Source: Variovorax sp. TBS-050B (GTDB lineage: Bacteria; Pseudomonadota; Gammaproteobacteria; Burkholderiales; Burkholderiaceae_C). Taken from it: 64,000 nucleotides of DNA. Location of the stretch: the NCBI RefSeq assembly GCF_029893635.1, contig NZ_JARXYR010000002.1:3881001-3945000 (forward strand), in the 5' to 3' direction. This document shows, piece by piece, positions 42,516-52,356 of the stretch. Positions within the stretch are counted from its first letter, which is position 1; each line of letters opens with the position of its first letter. The notes under the pieces are model-generated. The model was not told where the DNA came from. It saw only the letters and a list, made by a program, of their open reading frames with translations, and did not search any database. The position numbers were made by a program, and so were the translations under genes.

Positions 42516-45500
42516 ATGCGCATCGATCCCGCGAGCCACATCCAGCCGGCCGGCACCGTCCTGCCGCCGAACGAGACCTGCGAAGCGCTGGCGCGCCGGC
42601 TGCGCGCCGAGACCGAGGGCGAGGTGCTGTTCGACAGCGGCTCGCGCGGTCGCTATGCCACCGACGCCTCGATCTACCAGATCATGCCCGTGGGCGCCTT
42701 CGTGCCGACGAACGAGCGCGACATCGCCACCGCCATCGACATCGCGCGCGACCTGAAGGTGCCGGTGCTCGCGCGCGGCGGCGGCACCAGTCAGTGCGGC
42801 CAGACCACGGGCGCGGCGCTGGTGATCGACAACAGCAAGCATTTCCGCCGCGTGCTCGACGTGAACTTGGAGGAGGGCACGGCCACGGTCGAGCCCGGAC
42901 TGGTGCTCGACCACCTGAACGCGCAGCTCAAGCCGCACGGCCTGTGGTTTCCGGTCGACGTGTCGACCAGTGCGCAGGCGACGCTCGGCGGCATGGCGGG
43001 CAACAACTCCTGCGGTTCGCGTTCCATCGCCTACGGCAACATGGTGCACAACGTGCTCGGCGCGAGCGCCTGGCTTTCGAGCGGCGAGCTGGTGGATTTC
43101 GGGCCGGTGGCTTCGCTCGATGCGCGCGCGGCCGGCATCGCGCAGTTCGTGCACGGGCTCGCGCAGGCGCACCGCGAACAGATCCGCGCGCACTGGCCCA
43201 AGGTGCTGCGCCGCGTGGCGGGCTACAACCTCGACATCTTCGACAACCAGAACGAGCGGCCCTACACCGCCGACGGCAGCGTCAACCTCGCGCACCTGCT
43301 GATCGGCGCCGAGGGCACGCTGGCCTACACGAAGAGCCTCAAGCTCCAGCTCGCGCCGCTGCCGCGCGCCAAGGTGCTCGGCATCGTGAACTTCCCGACC
43401 TTCCATTCGGCCATGGACGCGGCCCAGCACATCGTCAAGCTCGGGCCGACGGCGGTGGAGCTGGTCGATCGCACGATGATCGAGCTGAGCCTCGCCAACC
43501 CGGCCTTCAAGCCCACGGTGCAGACGGCGCTGATCGGCAAGCCGGCGGCGATCCTGCTCGTGGAGTTCGCGGGGGCCGAGAAGGCGTCGCTGCTGCCGCA
43601 GCTGAAGCGGCTGGTCGAGCTGATGGGCGACCTGGGCCTGCCCGGCAGCGTGGTCGAGATGCCCGACGAGGCGCGGCAGAAGAACCTCTGGGAAGTGCGC
43701 AAGGCCGGCCTGAACATCATGATGAGCCTCAAGGGCGACGGCAAGCCGGTGAGCTTCATCGAGGACTGCGCGGTGCCGCTCGAGCACCTGGCCGCGTACA
43801 CCGATGCATTGACCGAGGTGTTCGCGCGCCACGGCAGCCGCGGCACCTGGTACGCCCACGCCTCGGTCGGCACGCTGCACGTGCGGCCGATCCTCGACAT
43901 GCGCACCGACGGCGCCGCCAAGATGCGCGCGATCGCCGAGGAGGCCGCGGCGCTGGTGCGCAAGTACAAGGGCGCCTTCAGCGGCGAGCATGGCGACGGC
44001 CTGTGCCGCGGCGAATGGATCGAATGGCAGTTCGGGCCGGCGATCAACGAGGCCTTCCGCGCCATCAAGCAGAAGCTCGACCCCGCCGGGCTCTTCAACC
44101 CCGGCAAGATCGTCGATCCGCCGCGCATGGACGATGCCGCGCTGTTCCGCTTCGCGCCGCCCGATGCGCCGAAGCCCTATCGCCGCATCGAACTCAAGCC
44201 GGTGCTCGACTGGTCGGCCTGGAACGTGAATGCCGACCCGGTGACCGAGCAGACCAGCGCGCCCGGCACCGGCGGCGACGTGACCGGCGGCTTCGCCAAG
44301 GCGGTGGAGATGTGCAACAACAACGGCCACTGCCGCAAGTTCGACGCCGGCACCATGTGCCCGAGCTACCGCGTGACGCGCGACGAACAGCACCTCACGC
44401 GCGGCCGCGCCAACACGCTGCGGCTCGCGCTCTCGGGCCAGCTCGGCGCCGACGCCTTCACCAGCGAGGAGATGCACGAGACCATGGACCTGTGCGTGGC
44501 CTGCAAGGGCTGCAAGCGCGACTGCCCGACGGGCGTGGACATGGCGAAGATGAAGATCGAGTTCCTCGACCACTACAAGAAGCGCCACGGCCACACGCTG
44601 AAGGACAGGCTGGTGGCGCGCCTGCCCGACTACGCGCACCGCGCGAGCCGCGTGCCCTGGCTGCTGAACCTGCGCAACAGCCTGCCCGGTGCGGCCTGGC
44701 TCGGCGAGAAGCTGCTCGGCTTCTCGGCAAAGCGCTCGCTGCCCGAATGGCGCACCGACACCTTCTGGCGCATCAAGGCCGACAGCCCGGGCCTGTTCGC
44801 GAGCCGCGAGGCGGTGCTGTCGGTGCAGGCCAGCGGCGGCAAGGCTGCCGTGCTGTTCGTCGACACCTTCAACGGCACCTTCGAGAGCGGGAACGCGCTG
44901 GCCGCGGCGCGCGTGCTCAAGGCCGCGGGCTACACGCTGCACACGGTGGAGAAGGGCGGCGGGCACCACTGCTGCGGCCGCACCTTCCTCGCGAGCGGCA
45001 TGGTCGACCAGGCGAAGCAGCGCGCCGGTGCGCTGATCGATGCACTGCAGCCCTTCGCCGAGGCCGGCATTGCGGTCGTCGGGCTCGAGCCCTCGTGCCT
45101 GCTGACGCTGCGCGACGAGGCGCTGGTGATGGGCCTCGGCAGGAAGGCCGAGGCCGTCGCGCGCCAGGCGCTGTTGTTCGAGGAATTCATCGCGCGCGAG
45201 TGCAAGGCGGGCCGCTTCGCGCTCGCACTCGCGCCCGCCACCACGCCGATCCTGCTGCACGGCCACTGCCACCAGAAGGCCTTCGGCGCGGTGAGCCCGG
45301 TGCTCGAGGTGCTGCGGCTCATTCCGGGCGCCGAGCCCGAGCTGATCGAGAGCTCGTGCTGCGGCATGGCCGGCAGCTTCGGCTACGAGGCGCGCCACAT
45401 CGAGGTGTCGATGCAGATGGCCGAGGCCAGCCTGCTGCCCGCGATCCGTGCCCGGCCCGACGCGGTCGTGGTGGCCGACGGCACCAGCTGCCGCCACCAG

Positions 45501-45596
45501 ATCGCCGACGGCGCGGCGCGCGAGGCGGTGCACGTGGCGGTGCTGCTCGACCGGCATCTGCTGAAGAAGCCCGAGGCGCAGACCGCCGCGGGGTGA
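42516..45596 (+). CDS. FAD-linked oxidase with fused Fe-S/cysteine-rich domains (YdiJ/D-2-hydroxyacid dehydrogenase type)
   Basis: The 1,026-residue protein joins a FAD-binding PCMH domain (residues ~60-280, VLARGGGTSQCGQTTG and GGMAGNNSCGSRS), a FAD-oxidase C domain ending near residue 535 with CRGEWIEW and NPGKIVDPPRM, a ferredoxin-like part with CNNNGHCRKFDAGTMCPSYR and LCVACKGCKRDCPTG, and a C-terminal CCG domain (GHHCCGRTF, SSCCGMAGSFGYE). YdiJ-type enzymes oxidise D-2-hydroxyglutarate or similar D-2-hydroxyacids and pass electrons to the membrane. It is co-oriented with gntR and opposite a glyoxylate aminotransferase. Substrate is inferred only as a D-2-hydroxyacid. Confidence 0.92.
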   Translation: MRIDPASHIQPAGTVLPPNETCEALARRLRAETEGEVLFDSGSRGRYATDASIYQIMPVGAFVPTNERDIATAIDIARDLKVPVLARGGGTSQCGQTTGAALVIDNSKHFRRVLDVNLEEGTATVEPGLVLDHLNAQLKPHGLWFPVDVSTSAQATLGGMAGNNSCGSRSIAYGNMVHNVLGASAWLSSGELVDFGPVASLDARAAGIAQFVHGLAQAHREQIRAHWPKVLRRVAGYNLDIFDNQNERPYTADGSVNLAHLLIGAEGTLAYTKSLKLQLAPLPRAKVLGIVNFPTFHSAMDAAQHIVKLGPTAVELVDRTMIELSLANPAFKPTVQTALIGKPAAILLVEFAGAEKASLLPQLKRLVELMGDLGLPGSVVEMPDEARQKNLWEVRKAGLNIMMSLKGDGKPVSFIEDCAVPLEHLAAYTDALTEVFARHGSRGTWYAHASVGTLHVRPILDMRTDGAAKMRAIAEEAAALVRKYKGAFSGEHGDGLCRGEWIEWQFGPAINEAFRAIKQKLDPAGLFNPGKIVDPPRMDDAALFRFAPPDAPKPYRRIELKPVLDWSAWNVNADPVTEQTSAPGTGGDVTGGFAKAVEMCNNNGHCRKFDAGTMCPSYRVTRDEQHLTRGRANTLRLALSGQLGADAFTSEEMHETMDLCVACKGCKRDCPTGVDMAKMKIEFLDHYKKRHGHTLKDRLVARLPDYAHRASRVPWLLNLRNSLPGAAWLGEKLLGFSAKRSLPEWRTDTFWRIKADSPGLFASREAVLSVQASGGKAAVLFVDTFNGTFESGNALAAARVLKAAGYTLHTVEKGGGHHCCGRTFLASGMVDQAKQRAGALIDALQPFAEAGIAVVGLEPSCLLTLRDEALVMGLGRKAEAVARQALLFEEFIARECKAGRFALALAPATTPILLHGHCHQKAFGAVSPVLEVLRLIPGAEPELIESSCCGMAGSFGYEARHIEVSMQMAEASLLPAIRARPDAVVVADGTSCRHQIADGAAREAVHVAVLLDRHLLKKPEAQTAAG

Positions 45597-45663
45597 ATCG
45601 GCGGCCCGCGGGCAGCCGTGCGGCCGCTGCGCCAGAATGGCCGCCGGCCGTGGGCCTGCATCG

Positions 45664-46884
45664 ATGTCGACCACCTCCGCACTTTCCCCCTCCGCACCGA
45701 CGGCGCTGCGGCTCGCCTTCGCGCTCTCGATGGGCGCGGCCGTGTCGCTCGGCATCACGCGCTTCTCGTACGCGCTGCTGCTGCCGCCGATGCGCGCCGA
45801 CCTCGGCTGGAGCTATGCGCTGGCCGGCGGCATGAACACCGCGAACGCGGTCGGCTACCTGCTCGGCGCGCTGGTCACGCCGGCATTGATGCGCCGCTTC
45901 GGCGCGACGCGGCTGCTGATGGTCGGTGCGGTGCTCGCGAGCGTGTTCATGGCGGGCAGCGGCTTCGTGACCGCCGCGCCGGCGCTGCTGCTGCAGCGGC
46001 TGCTGGCGGGCATCGCGAGCGCCTGGGTCTTCGTCGCCGGCGGGCTGATGGCGGCGCGGCTCGGCGAGGCGGCCGGTTCGCGCGGCGGGCTGCTGCTCGG
46101 CATCTACTACGGCGGCACGGGCTTCGGCATCCTGCTGTCGGCGCTGCTGGTGCCGCAGGTGCTCGGCGCCGCCGCGGACCGGCCGCACGGCTGGGCCTGG
46201 GCTTGGTGGGCGCTGGCGCTCGCGAGCGTGGCGGCGACCTGGCTGCTGGGCTGGGCGGCGCGCGCGATGCCGGCACCGGCCGCGGTCGCTTCCCCGGGCG
46301 GCGCGGGCACGGCCGGCGGCGCCGTGGCGCTGCGCCGCTTCGGCTGGGCGCTCGCGGGCTATGCGCTGTTCGGCGTCGGCTACATCGGCTACATGACCTT
46401 CGTGATCGCGCTGCTGCGCGAGCAGGGCGCGAGCACCGCGTTCGTCACGCTGTTCTACGCCTTGCTGGGCATCGCCTGCATCGCGTCCTCGCGGCTGTGG
46501 GCCGGGCTGCTCGACCGCTACCGCGGCGGCCAGCCGCAGGCGCTGCTCAACGGATTGCTCGGCATCGCGACGCTCTTGCCGGTGCTGAACGCATCGGCGG
46601 GCGTGGCGCTGGTCTCGGGGCTGCTGTTCGGCGCGGTGTTCCTCTCGGTCGTGGCCTCGACCACGGCGCTGGTGCGCCACAACCTGCCGAGCGTGCAATG
46701 GGCGCAGGGCATCAGCGCCTTCACCATCGTGTTCGCGCTCGGGCAGATCGTCGGGCCCACGGCCACGGGCTGGATCTCCGATGGGCCCGGCGGCCTCGCG
46801 CGCGGCCTCGTGGCCTCGGCCGTCGTGCTGTGGGCCGGGGCGCTGCTGGCCTCGCGCCAGCGCGCGCTGCGGCAAGCCGTATGA
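45664..46884 (+). CDS. YbfB/YjiJ-family MFS transporter
   Basis: The 406-residue membrane protein has twelve hydrophobic segments. The opening SLGITRFSYALLLPPMRADL fits the YbfB/YjiJ branch, whose N-terminus usually reads GIGRFAYTPLLP. A middle charged loop is short. The start at 45664 gives a polar 15-residue tail before the first helix. It follows the oxidoreductase by 67 nt and may share its transcript. Substrate unknown, possibly the acid used by the upstream enzymes. Confidence 0.88.
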   Translation: MSTTSALSPSAPTALRLAFALSMGAAVSLGITRFSYALLLPPMRADLGWSYALAGGMNTANAVGYLLGALVTPALMRRFGATRLLMVGAVLASVFMAGSGFVTAAPALLLQRLLAGIASAWVFVAGGLMAARLGEAAGSRGGLLLGIYYGGTGFGILLSALLVPQVLGAAADRPHGWAWAWWALALASVAATWLLGWAARAMPAPAAVASPGGAGTAGGAVALRRFGWALAGYALFGVGYIGYMTFVIALLREQGASTAFVTLFYALLGIACIASSRLWAGLLDRYRGGQPQALLNGLLGIATLLPVLNASAGVALVSGLLFGAVFLSVVASTTALVRHNLPSVQWAQGISAFTIVFALGQIVGPTATGWISDGPGGLARGLVASAVVLWAGALLASRQRALRQAV

Positions 46885-46894
46885 GAATGGCGCC

Positions 46895-47482
46895 ATGACC
46901 GCCTCCATGAACGCCGCTTCGTCGCCGCCGGACCACCAACCGGACGCCGGCTTCGCCGTGTTCGACACCGCCATCGGCGTGTGCGGCCTCGCATGGGGAC
47001 CGCACGGCCTGGTCGGCGTGCAGCTGCCGCAGGACGTGCCCGATGCCGAGGCCACGCGGCGCCGCATGCGGCAGCGCTTTCCCGCGCTGGCCGAAACCAC
47101 GCCGCCCGCAAGCGCCCGACATGCCATCGACGCGGTGCGCGCGCTGCTCGACGGCACGCACGACGACCTGCGCCACATCATGCTCGACATGCGCGGCGTC
47201 TCCGACTTCCATCGCCGCGTCTACGAGATCGCGCGCCGCATCCCGCCGGGGCAGACGCGCACCTACGGCGAGATCGCGGCCGAGCTCCGCGACCTCGGCC
47301 TGTCGCGCGCAGTCGGCCAGGCCATGGGCCTGAACCCCTTCGCGCCCGTGGTGCCCTGCCACCGCGTGCTCGCGGCGGGCAACAAGCCCGGCGGCTTTTC
47401 GGCGGGCGGCGGTGCGCTGACGAAGCTGAAGATGCTCGACATCGAAGGCGCGACGCCGGGCGGGACGCTGCCGCTCTTCTAG
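46895..47482 (+). CDS. ogt: Methylated-DNA-protein-cysteine methyltransferase
   Basis: This 195-residue repair protein transfers O6-alkyl groups from guanine to its own cysteine. The active-site motif VVPCHRV is present with Cys155, and the helix-turn-helix region IPPGQTRTYGEIAAELRDLG and SRAVGQAMGLNPFAP precede it. The N-terminal part is short, as in Ogt. It starts 10 nt after the MFS stop. Its stop overlaps the convergent LysR gene by 4 nt. It lacks an Ada N-terminal domain, so it is a stand-alone repair enzyme. Confidence 0.92.
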   Translation: MTASMNAASSPPDHQPDAGFAVFDTAIGVCGLAWGPHGLVGVQLPQDVPDAEATRRRMRQRFPALAETTPPASARHAIDAVRALLDGTHDDLRHIMLDMRGVSDFHRRVYEIARRIPPGQTRTYGEIAAELRDLGLSRAVGQAMGLNPFAPVVPCHRVLAAGNKPGGFSAGGGALTKLKMLDIEGATPGGTLPLF

Positions 47483-48366
47483 CCTGCGCCGCGACCCATC
47501 TGCTCGAACCACGCCGCCACCTGCCGCGCCTCGGGCGAGGCATCGGGCGAGAGGCCGTAGTAGTAGCGCGCCAGCGGCATGCGCAGGGCGGGCAGCGGCG
47601 ACTGCAGCCGGCCCGATGCGAGGTCGTGCGCCAGCAGCGACGTGGGCGCGAGCGCGATGCCGAGCCCGTCGATCGCGGCCTGGAGCACGAAATGCAGGTG
47701 ATCGAACTGCAGCCGCCCGGCGGGCCGCGCGCGCGGGGCGCCGACCTGTTTCTTCCAGGCGTCCCAGTCGTCCCTGCGCGTGCGGGCCGAGAGCAGAACG
47801 TGCGCCGGCAATGCCTTCAGCGTGTCGAGCGGCTTGGCGGCGAAGAGCGCGGGCGCGCCGACCACCAGCACCTCGTCCTCCAGAAAGGGATGCGGCCGCA
47901 TCGACGCCGGCCAGCCCTCGCGCCCGCGCCGCACGGCGATGTCGAAGCCCTCGGCCGCCTGGCCGGGCGGCACGGTGCTGGTCACCACGCGCGGCTCGAT
48001 GCCGGGGCAGTGCAGCGCGAAGGAAGGCAGGCGCGGAATCAGCCAGCGCACCGCGAACGAGGGCCGCACGTCGATGCGCACGGCGCGCGCGGGCGTCTCG
48101 GCACGCAGCGCCCGCGCCGCGGCGCCGACCTGCGCGAGCGCGGGCTCGACCTCGGCGAAGAACTGCTGGCCCTCGGCCGTGAGCGCCACCTGGCGCACGC
48201 GGCGCTCGAACAGCGCGGCGCCGAGGAAGTCCTCGAGGCTTTTCACCTGCCGGCTGATCGCGCTGTGCGTGACATGGAGTTCGTGCGCCGCGCGCGTGAA
48301 GCTCAGGTGGCGCGCCGCCGCGGCAAAGGCGCGCACGGCGTTCAGGGGAGGCTCGCGAGGCGGCAT
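47479..48366 (-). CDS. LysR-family transcriptional regulator (GcvA-like)
   Basis: The 295-residue protein opens PPLNAVRAFAAAARHLSFTR, then AAHELHVTHSAISRQVKSLE, the GcvA-type helix-turn-helix. The effector domain shows VRIDVRPSFAVRWLIPRLP and GFDIAVRRG, as in GcvA/AmpR-like members. It diverges from the MFS gene at 48443 across 76 bp and may regulate it. Tail-to-tail overlap of 4 nt with the methyltransferase gene leaves no separate terminator. Confidence 0.92.
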   Translation of the reverse strand: MPPREPPLNAVRAFAAAARHLSFTRAAHELHVTHSAISRQVKSLEDFLGAALFERRVRQVALTAEGQQFFAEVEPALAQVGAAARALRAETPARAVRIDVRPSFAVRWLIPRLPSFALHCPGIEPRVVTSTVPPGQAAEGFDIAVRRGREGWPASMRPHPFLEDEVLVVGAPALFAAKPLDTLKALPAHVLLSARTRRDDWDAWKKQVGAPRARPAGRLQFDHLHFVLQAAIDGLGIALAPTSLLAHDLASGRLQSPLPALRMPLARYYYGLSPDASPEARQVAAWFEQMGRGAG

Positions 48367-48442
48367 GCGTTCGATTTTCTCACGCGTGCCGCGCGCGAAT
48401 GTCGTTTGTCGGCGCCGCGCGCAGGGCGCACGATGCGTGCCG

Positions 48443-49576
48443 ATGCCGCCCGATCCGACCGACCGCCATTCCCGCCACGCCGCGCTCGCGCTCGGCCTCG
48501 CATTGCCGACCGACGTGCTGCTCTACCTGCTGCTGCCGATGTACGCGCCGCAGTTCGGCGTGACGCTGGCCGAGGCCGGCGTGCTGCTGGCGGCCAACCG
48601 GCTGGTGCGCATCGCGGGCTACGGCTGGGTGGCCGACTTCTATGCGCGCCACGGCGACCGCCGCACCTGCACGCTGGCGGTCGCGGGCGCGGTGGGCTGC
48701 GGGCTGGGCTATGCGGTGCTCTCGGGCTTCTGGGCGCTGCTGCCGCTGCGGCTGCTCTGGGGGCTGTGCTTCGCGGCCTTCAATCTCTCGACGCAGGCGC
48801 TGGCGACCGCCGACCCGATCGGCGTCGCGCGCCGCAGCGGACGCTCGCGCGCCTTCATCGCGATGGGGCCGGTGCTGGCGCTGCCGCTCGGCGCGCTGCT
48901 CGCGCAGTGGAGCGGACCGCGCGCGATCTTCTGGCTGCTCACGGTGTCGGCGCTGCTCGGCCTGGTCGCGGCGCGGCGGCTGCCGGCCACGCCGCATTCG
49001 GTCGCGGCGCCGGTGCGGCGCTTCCAGCGGCCCAACAGCCTCGACGGCTGGTCGTTCATGGAGGGCCTCGCGCTCGACGGGCTGTTCATCGTCGGCCTGT
49101 CGTACCTCGGCAAAGACCTGCTGCCGGGTTCGGCGGTGGTGGTGGCCGGGCTGCTCATGGCCATGCGCTACCTGTCGGAGATCGCGTTGAGCCCGGCCGG
49201 CGGCCGCATGGCCGAGCGCTTCGGCGCCGAGCGGCTGCTGGTCGGCCTGTCGCTCGCGACGGCGATCGCGCTCGTGGGCTTCGGCCTCGGCTGGCTCTGG
49301 AGCTGCGCGGCAATGATCGTGGTGCTGCGCGCACTGCAGCTGCCGCTGGTGGCGCCGATCGTCGCGCACCGCACACCGGGGCCGCAACGCCTGCAGGCGC
49401 TGGCGGCGCGCTCGACCTGGCGCGACATCGGCGCCGGCGCCGGGCCGATGCTCGCGGGCCTGCTGCTGCCGGTGGCGCCGGCCGCATGGATCTACGGTGC
49501 GGCCGCGCTGCTGCTCGCGGCGGCCGCCCTGGGCTGCGGCCGGAGCGCTTCGCGCGCGGTCCGTGCCGCCGACTGA
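48443..49576 (+). CDS. MFS transporter
   Basis: This 377-residue protein has about eleven or twelve hydrophobic segments, with LPTDVLLYLLLPMYAPQFGV at the start and GYGWVADFYARHGDRR as the MFS loop 2-3 motif. Mid-protein FNLSTQALATADPIGVARRS and late RALQLPLVAPIVAHRTPGPQ show no substrate hint. It is divergent from a LysR regulator. The start at 48443 is the only good ATG before the first helix. The upstream part of the same open frame is antisense to the LysR gene and is not coding. Confidence 0.85.
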   Translation: MPPDPTDRHSRHAALALGLALPTDVLLYLLLPMYAPQFGVTLAEAGVLLAANRLVRIAGYGWVADFYARHGDRRTCTLAVAGAVGCGLGYAVLSGFWALLPLRLLWGLCFAAFNLSTQALATADPIGVARRSGRSRAFIAMGPVLALPLGALLAQWSGPRAIFWLLTVSALLGLVAARRLPATPHSVAAPVRRFQRPNSLDGWSFMEGLALDGLFIVGLSYLGKDLLPGSAVVVAGLLMAMRYLSEIALSPAGGRMAERFGAERLLVGLSLATAIALVGFGLGWLWSCAAMIVVLRALQLPLVAPIVAHRTPGPQRLQALAARSTWRDIGAGAGPMLAGLLLPVAPAAWIYGAAALLLAAAALGCGRSASRAVRAAD

Positions 49577-49637
49577 TGCGCGCGTGTTCCTGTCCGATTC
49601 CGCGTTGTTTCGATCACCTTTCTTCCGCCATTCCGCC

Positions 49638-50258
49638 ATGACCGACGATCCGCATGCCATCCAGACCCTCGCGCAGCTCGAAGCGCTGTTCGGCCAGCCG
49701 GGCGAAGCCTCGTTGAAGAAGGAGGTGCCGTACCTGCATCCGACTTACCAAGCGCTGATCGCTGCGTCGCCTTTCGCGGTGCTCGCCACCCTCGGGCCCG
49801 GCGGGCTCGATGCCTCGCCGCGCGGCGATCCGCCGGGCTTCGTGGCGGTGCAGGACGAGAAGACCCTGCTGCTGCCCGAGCGCCGCGGCAACAACCGCAT
49901 CGACAGCCTGCGCAACATCGTGGCCGATCCGCGCGTGGCGCTGCTGTTCCTCATTCCGGGCGTGGGCGAGACGCTGCGCGTGAACGGCCGCGCGCGCATC
50001 AGGGCCACGCCCGAACTGCTCGCGCGCTTCGCGGTCGAGGGCAAGCCGCCCCAGTGCGTGATCGAGATCGCGGTCGAGACGGTGTTCTTCCAGTGCGCGC
50101 GTGCGATCCAGCGCTCGCAGCTGTGGGCGCCCGTGCCCCAGGGGCCACGGCCGGTACCGACGCCGGGCGCCATCCTGTCGGCGCTGACCGACGCGGCCTT
50201 CGACGGCGAAGGCTACGACCGCGCGCTGCCGGCGCGGCAGCGCGCCACGCTGTACTGA
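49638..50258 (+). CDS. Pyridoxamine 5'-phosphate oxidase-family flavoprotein (MSMEG_1061-like)
   Basis: The 206-residue protein has a split-barrel FMN-binding fold: FAVLATLGPGGLDASPRGDP, then LLLPERRGNNRIDSLRNIVA and VALLFLIPGVGETLRVNGRA. These match the PPOX subgroup annotated as MSMEG_1061-type, probably binding FMN or F420. The N-terminal helix with LEALFGQPGEASLKKEV is typical of that subgroup. Function is unknown; such proteins may act as small-molecule oxidoreductases. It lies alone between an MFS gene and a convergent M48 protease gene. Confidence 0.85.
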   Translation: MTDDPHAIQTLAQLEALFGQPGEASLKKEVPYLHPTYQALIAASPFAVLATLGPGGLDASPRGDPPGFVAVQDEKTLLLPERRGNNRIDSLRNIVADPRVALLFLIPGVGETLRVNGRARIRATPELLARFAVEGKPPQCVIEIAVETVFFQCARAIQRSQLWAPVPQGPRPVPTPGAILSALTDAAFDGEGYDRALPARQRATLY

Positions 50259-50285
50259 AACGGCGGCGGCTGCGCGGCGGCGCCC

Positions 50286-52151
50286 TCAGGCGGGCGCGGC
50301 CTGTTCGGCCTGCTGCTGCGCGCGCATGATCTGGTGCCGCTGCCAGTAGCGCCCGAGCACGGCCTTGAAGTCTTCCTTCTGCTTGCCGATGCCCTTGAGC
50401 TTGAGCTTGGTGGTGCGCGCGCCGAGCATGCCCTTGTCGTGGTGTGTGACGGTCAGGAAGTCGCCGAAGGTGTTGTCCTGGTAGCTGAGGTTCTTGACCT
50501 CGTCCCATGCAACGGCGGAGCCGCCCTCGGCGCTGGTGCGCAGGCCTTCGTGGCTGACCTCGATGCGCTCGCCGTCCTTCAGCGCGAAGGCGAGCGGCGG
50601 GAAATGGCGCAGCACCACCTCGCGCTCCTCCTCGGTGGCGGGCTCGTAGCGGTAGGCGAGGCTCAGCTCGTGGTTCTGCACGAAGCGCTGCTCGTAGGCG
50701 CTCCAGAGCCGCTGCTCGATGTCCGGCGCGGTTTCGATCTCGTCGGCCCACGAGGCCCGCGGCGCGGCCGCGACGATGCTGCCGTAGGCGCTCTCCGGCA
50801 CGTGGTGGCCGACGTTGCGCATGCGCTCGGCCAGCGGCGGATGGCTGTCGTAGGGATGCGGCACGTCGGCGGTCTTCATGCTTTCGAGGAAGGCTTCCGA
50901 CAGGGCGTAGGGCGACAGGCCCTCGGCCACGAAGCCGGCGATGCCGAGCGCGCCGGCATGCTGGCGGTCGTGGGCGAAGAGGCTGCGCTCCACGTCGTTG
51001 CGGTAGCGCGCATAGGCCGAGATCTTGATCAGCGACTGCACGATGGCGCCGGGCGCCGTGAGGCCCGCGGCCACGCGGTCGGCCAGGTACTCGCGCTCGC
51101 GGCTGTCGCGTGCCAGCGCGAAGGCGAAGATCATCCGGTAGAGCCGCAGCAGGTAGTGCGCCACGATGGTCAGGCCGCCGCTGCGCATCTGCCAGGTGTA
51201 GGCATCGAACTGCTGCAGCTTCGGACCGAGCAGGGCGCTGCTGCGGGTGTCCCCGCCGCCCAGGTGCGCGAGTTCGTGCGCGAGCACCGCGTCGGCCTCC
51301 GACTGGTCGAGCACGCGCAGCAGCGGAATGCTCACGAACAGGGTGCGGCCCTGCAGCGCGCGGCCGGCCACCTCGCAGGGCGCTTCGGTGACGAAGAAGT
51401 TGGTGTCGATGCCGGCCATGATCTGGTCCGGCGGCGCGGTCTTCACGCGGGCCGCGAGCTGGCGCACGCGCGCCCAGAGGCGCGGCGCGTCGGCCTCGGC
51501 CACGAGTTCGCCTTCGATCTCCCAGCCCGAGGGCAGCTTCTTGAAGAGCGTGTAGACCGCGTAGAACACCGCCGCCGCGGCCATGATGCCCGCGAGCGCG
51601 ATCAGCTTGACGTAGTAGCTGTGCCAGAAATACGCGGTGAGCCAGAACGAGAGCCACACCAGCATCGCGCTCTGCAGCACTACCTCGGCCGCGCTCGACA
51701 CCGTCATCAGGCGCCAGCCCGCGACGAAGCTCGCGTAGCGCAGCCCGCGGTTCACGAAGGCGAGCGCGCCCAGCACCAGCGCCGCCGCGAGCAGCGCCGC
51801 GCCCAGAAGCAGGGTGCCGACGGCCGCGCGCTCCGCCCAGTGGAACTGCCAATGCATGCCGTAGGGCTCGCACACCTGGTCGTGGAAGTCCTTGTCCTCC
51901 GGCGCGGTGGCCGTGCAGGCCTGCGACAGCGGATGGCTGCGGTAGAAGGCCGCGGCCTCGGCCTTGTCGTTGGCCGAGAGCCGCGCGTCGGCGGCGATGC
52001 GCGCCTCGATCGTCCGCAGGAAATCGGCGTCCTGGGTGCGCTGCGCATAGGTGGTGAAGGCCAGCGTCGCCGCCGGAATGGCGAACAGCGACACCAGTGT
52101 CAGAAGGAACACGCGAAAGAGATCGCCGTGGATCGTGCGTGCAGGGGCCAT
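50286..52151 (-). CDS. Membrane-bound M48-family zinc metallopeptidase
   Basis: The 621-residue protein has an N-terminal helix, a periplasmic loop with two Cys (QACTA, QVCEPY), a cluster of hydrophobic helices at residues ~105-225, and a peptidase domain with AVLAHELAHLGGGD (HExxH, near residue 290) and the third-ligand helix SREREYLADRVAAG. Cleavage of misfolded membrane proteins is the role of HtpX/LoiP relatives. A C-terminal domain (~150 residues, WDEVKNLSYQDNTFGDFLTV) is PH-like in pattern and unusual for the family. It diverges from the MFS gene at 52357 and is convergent with the PPOX gene. Confidence 0.88.
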   Translation of the reverse strand: MAPARTIHGDLFRVFLLTLVSLFAIPAATLAFTTYAQRTQDADFLRTIEARIAADARLSANDKAEAAAFYRSHPLSQACTATAPEDKDFHDQVCEPYGMHWQFHWAERAAVGTLLLGAALLAAALVLGALAFVNRGLRYASFVAGWRLMTVSSAAEVVLQSAMLVWLSFWLTAYFWHSYYVKLIALAGIMAAAAVFYAVYTLFKKLPSGWEIEGELVAEADAPRLWARVRQLAARVKTAPPDQIMAGIDTNFFVTEAPCEVAGRALQGRTLFVSIPLLRVLDQSEADAVLAHELAHLGGGDTRSSALLGPKLQQFDAYTWQMRSGGLTIVAHYLLRLYRMIFAFALARDSREREYLADRVAAGLTAPGAIVQSLIKISAYARYRNDVERSLFAHDRQHAGALGIAGFVAEGLSPYALSEAFLESMKTADVPHPYDSHPPLAERMRNVGHHVPESAYGSIVAAAPRASWADEIETAPDIEQRLWSAYEQRFVQNHELSLAYRYEPATEEEREVVLRHFPPLAFALKDGERIEVSHEGLRTSAEGGSAVAWDEVKNLSYQDNTFGDFLTVTHHDKGMLGARTTKLKLKGIGKQKEDFKAVLGRYWQRHQIMRAQQQAEQAAPA

Positions 52152-52356
52152 GGTCTTGCTACTCCTCGAAGCCTGTTGTGGTCGTTGTATGGAACTCTCC
52201 GGAGGCCGTAGCGTAGCGGCCGACCGCGGCGCCGTGCACGCGAATTCGCGTCCTCGACCGCGCTTTGTCGCAGGCATGAATACGAAGTTCGTAAGCCGAT
52301 GCGCGCCGTCGACCCCACGCCTGCACCGAAAGGCGCCCTTGGCGACAATCGACGCG

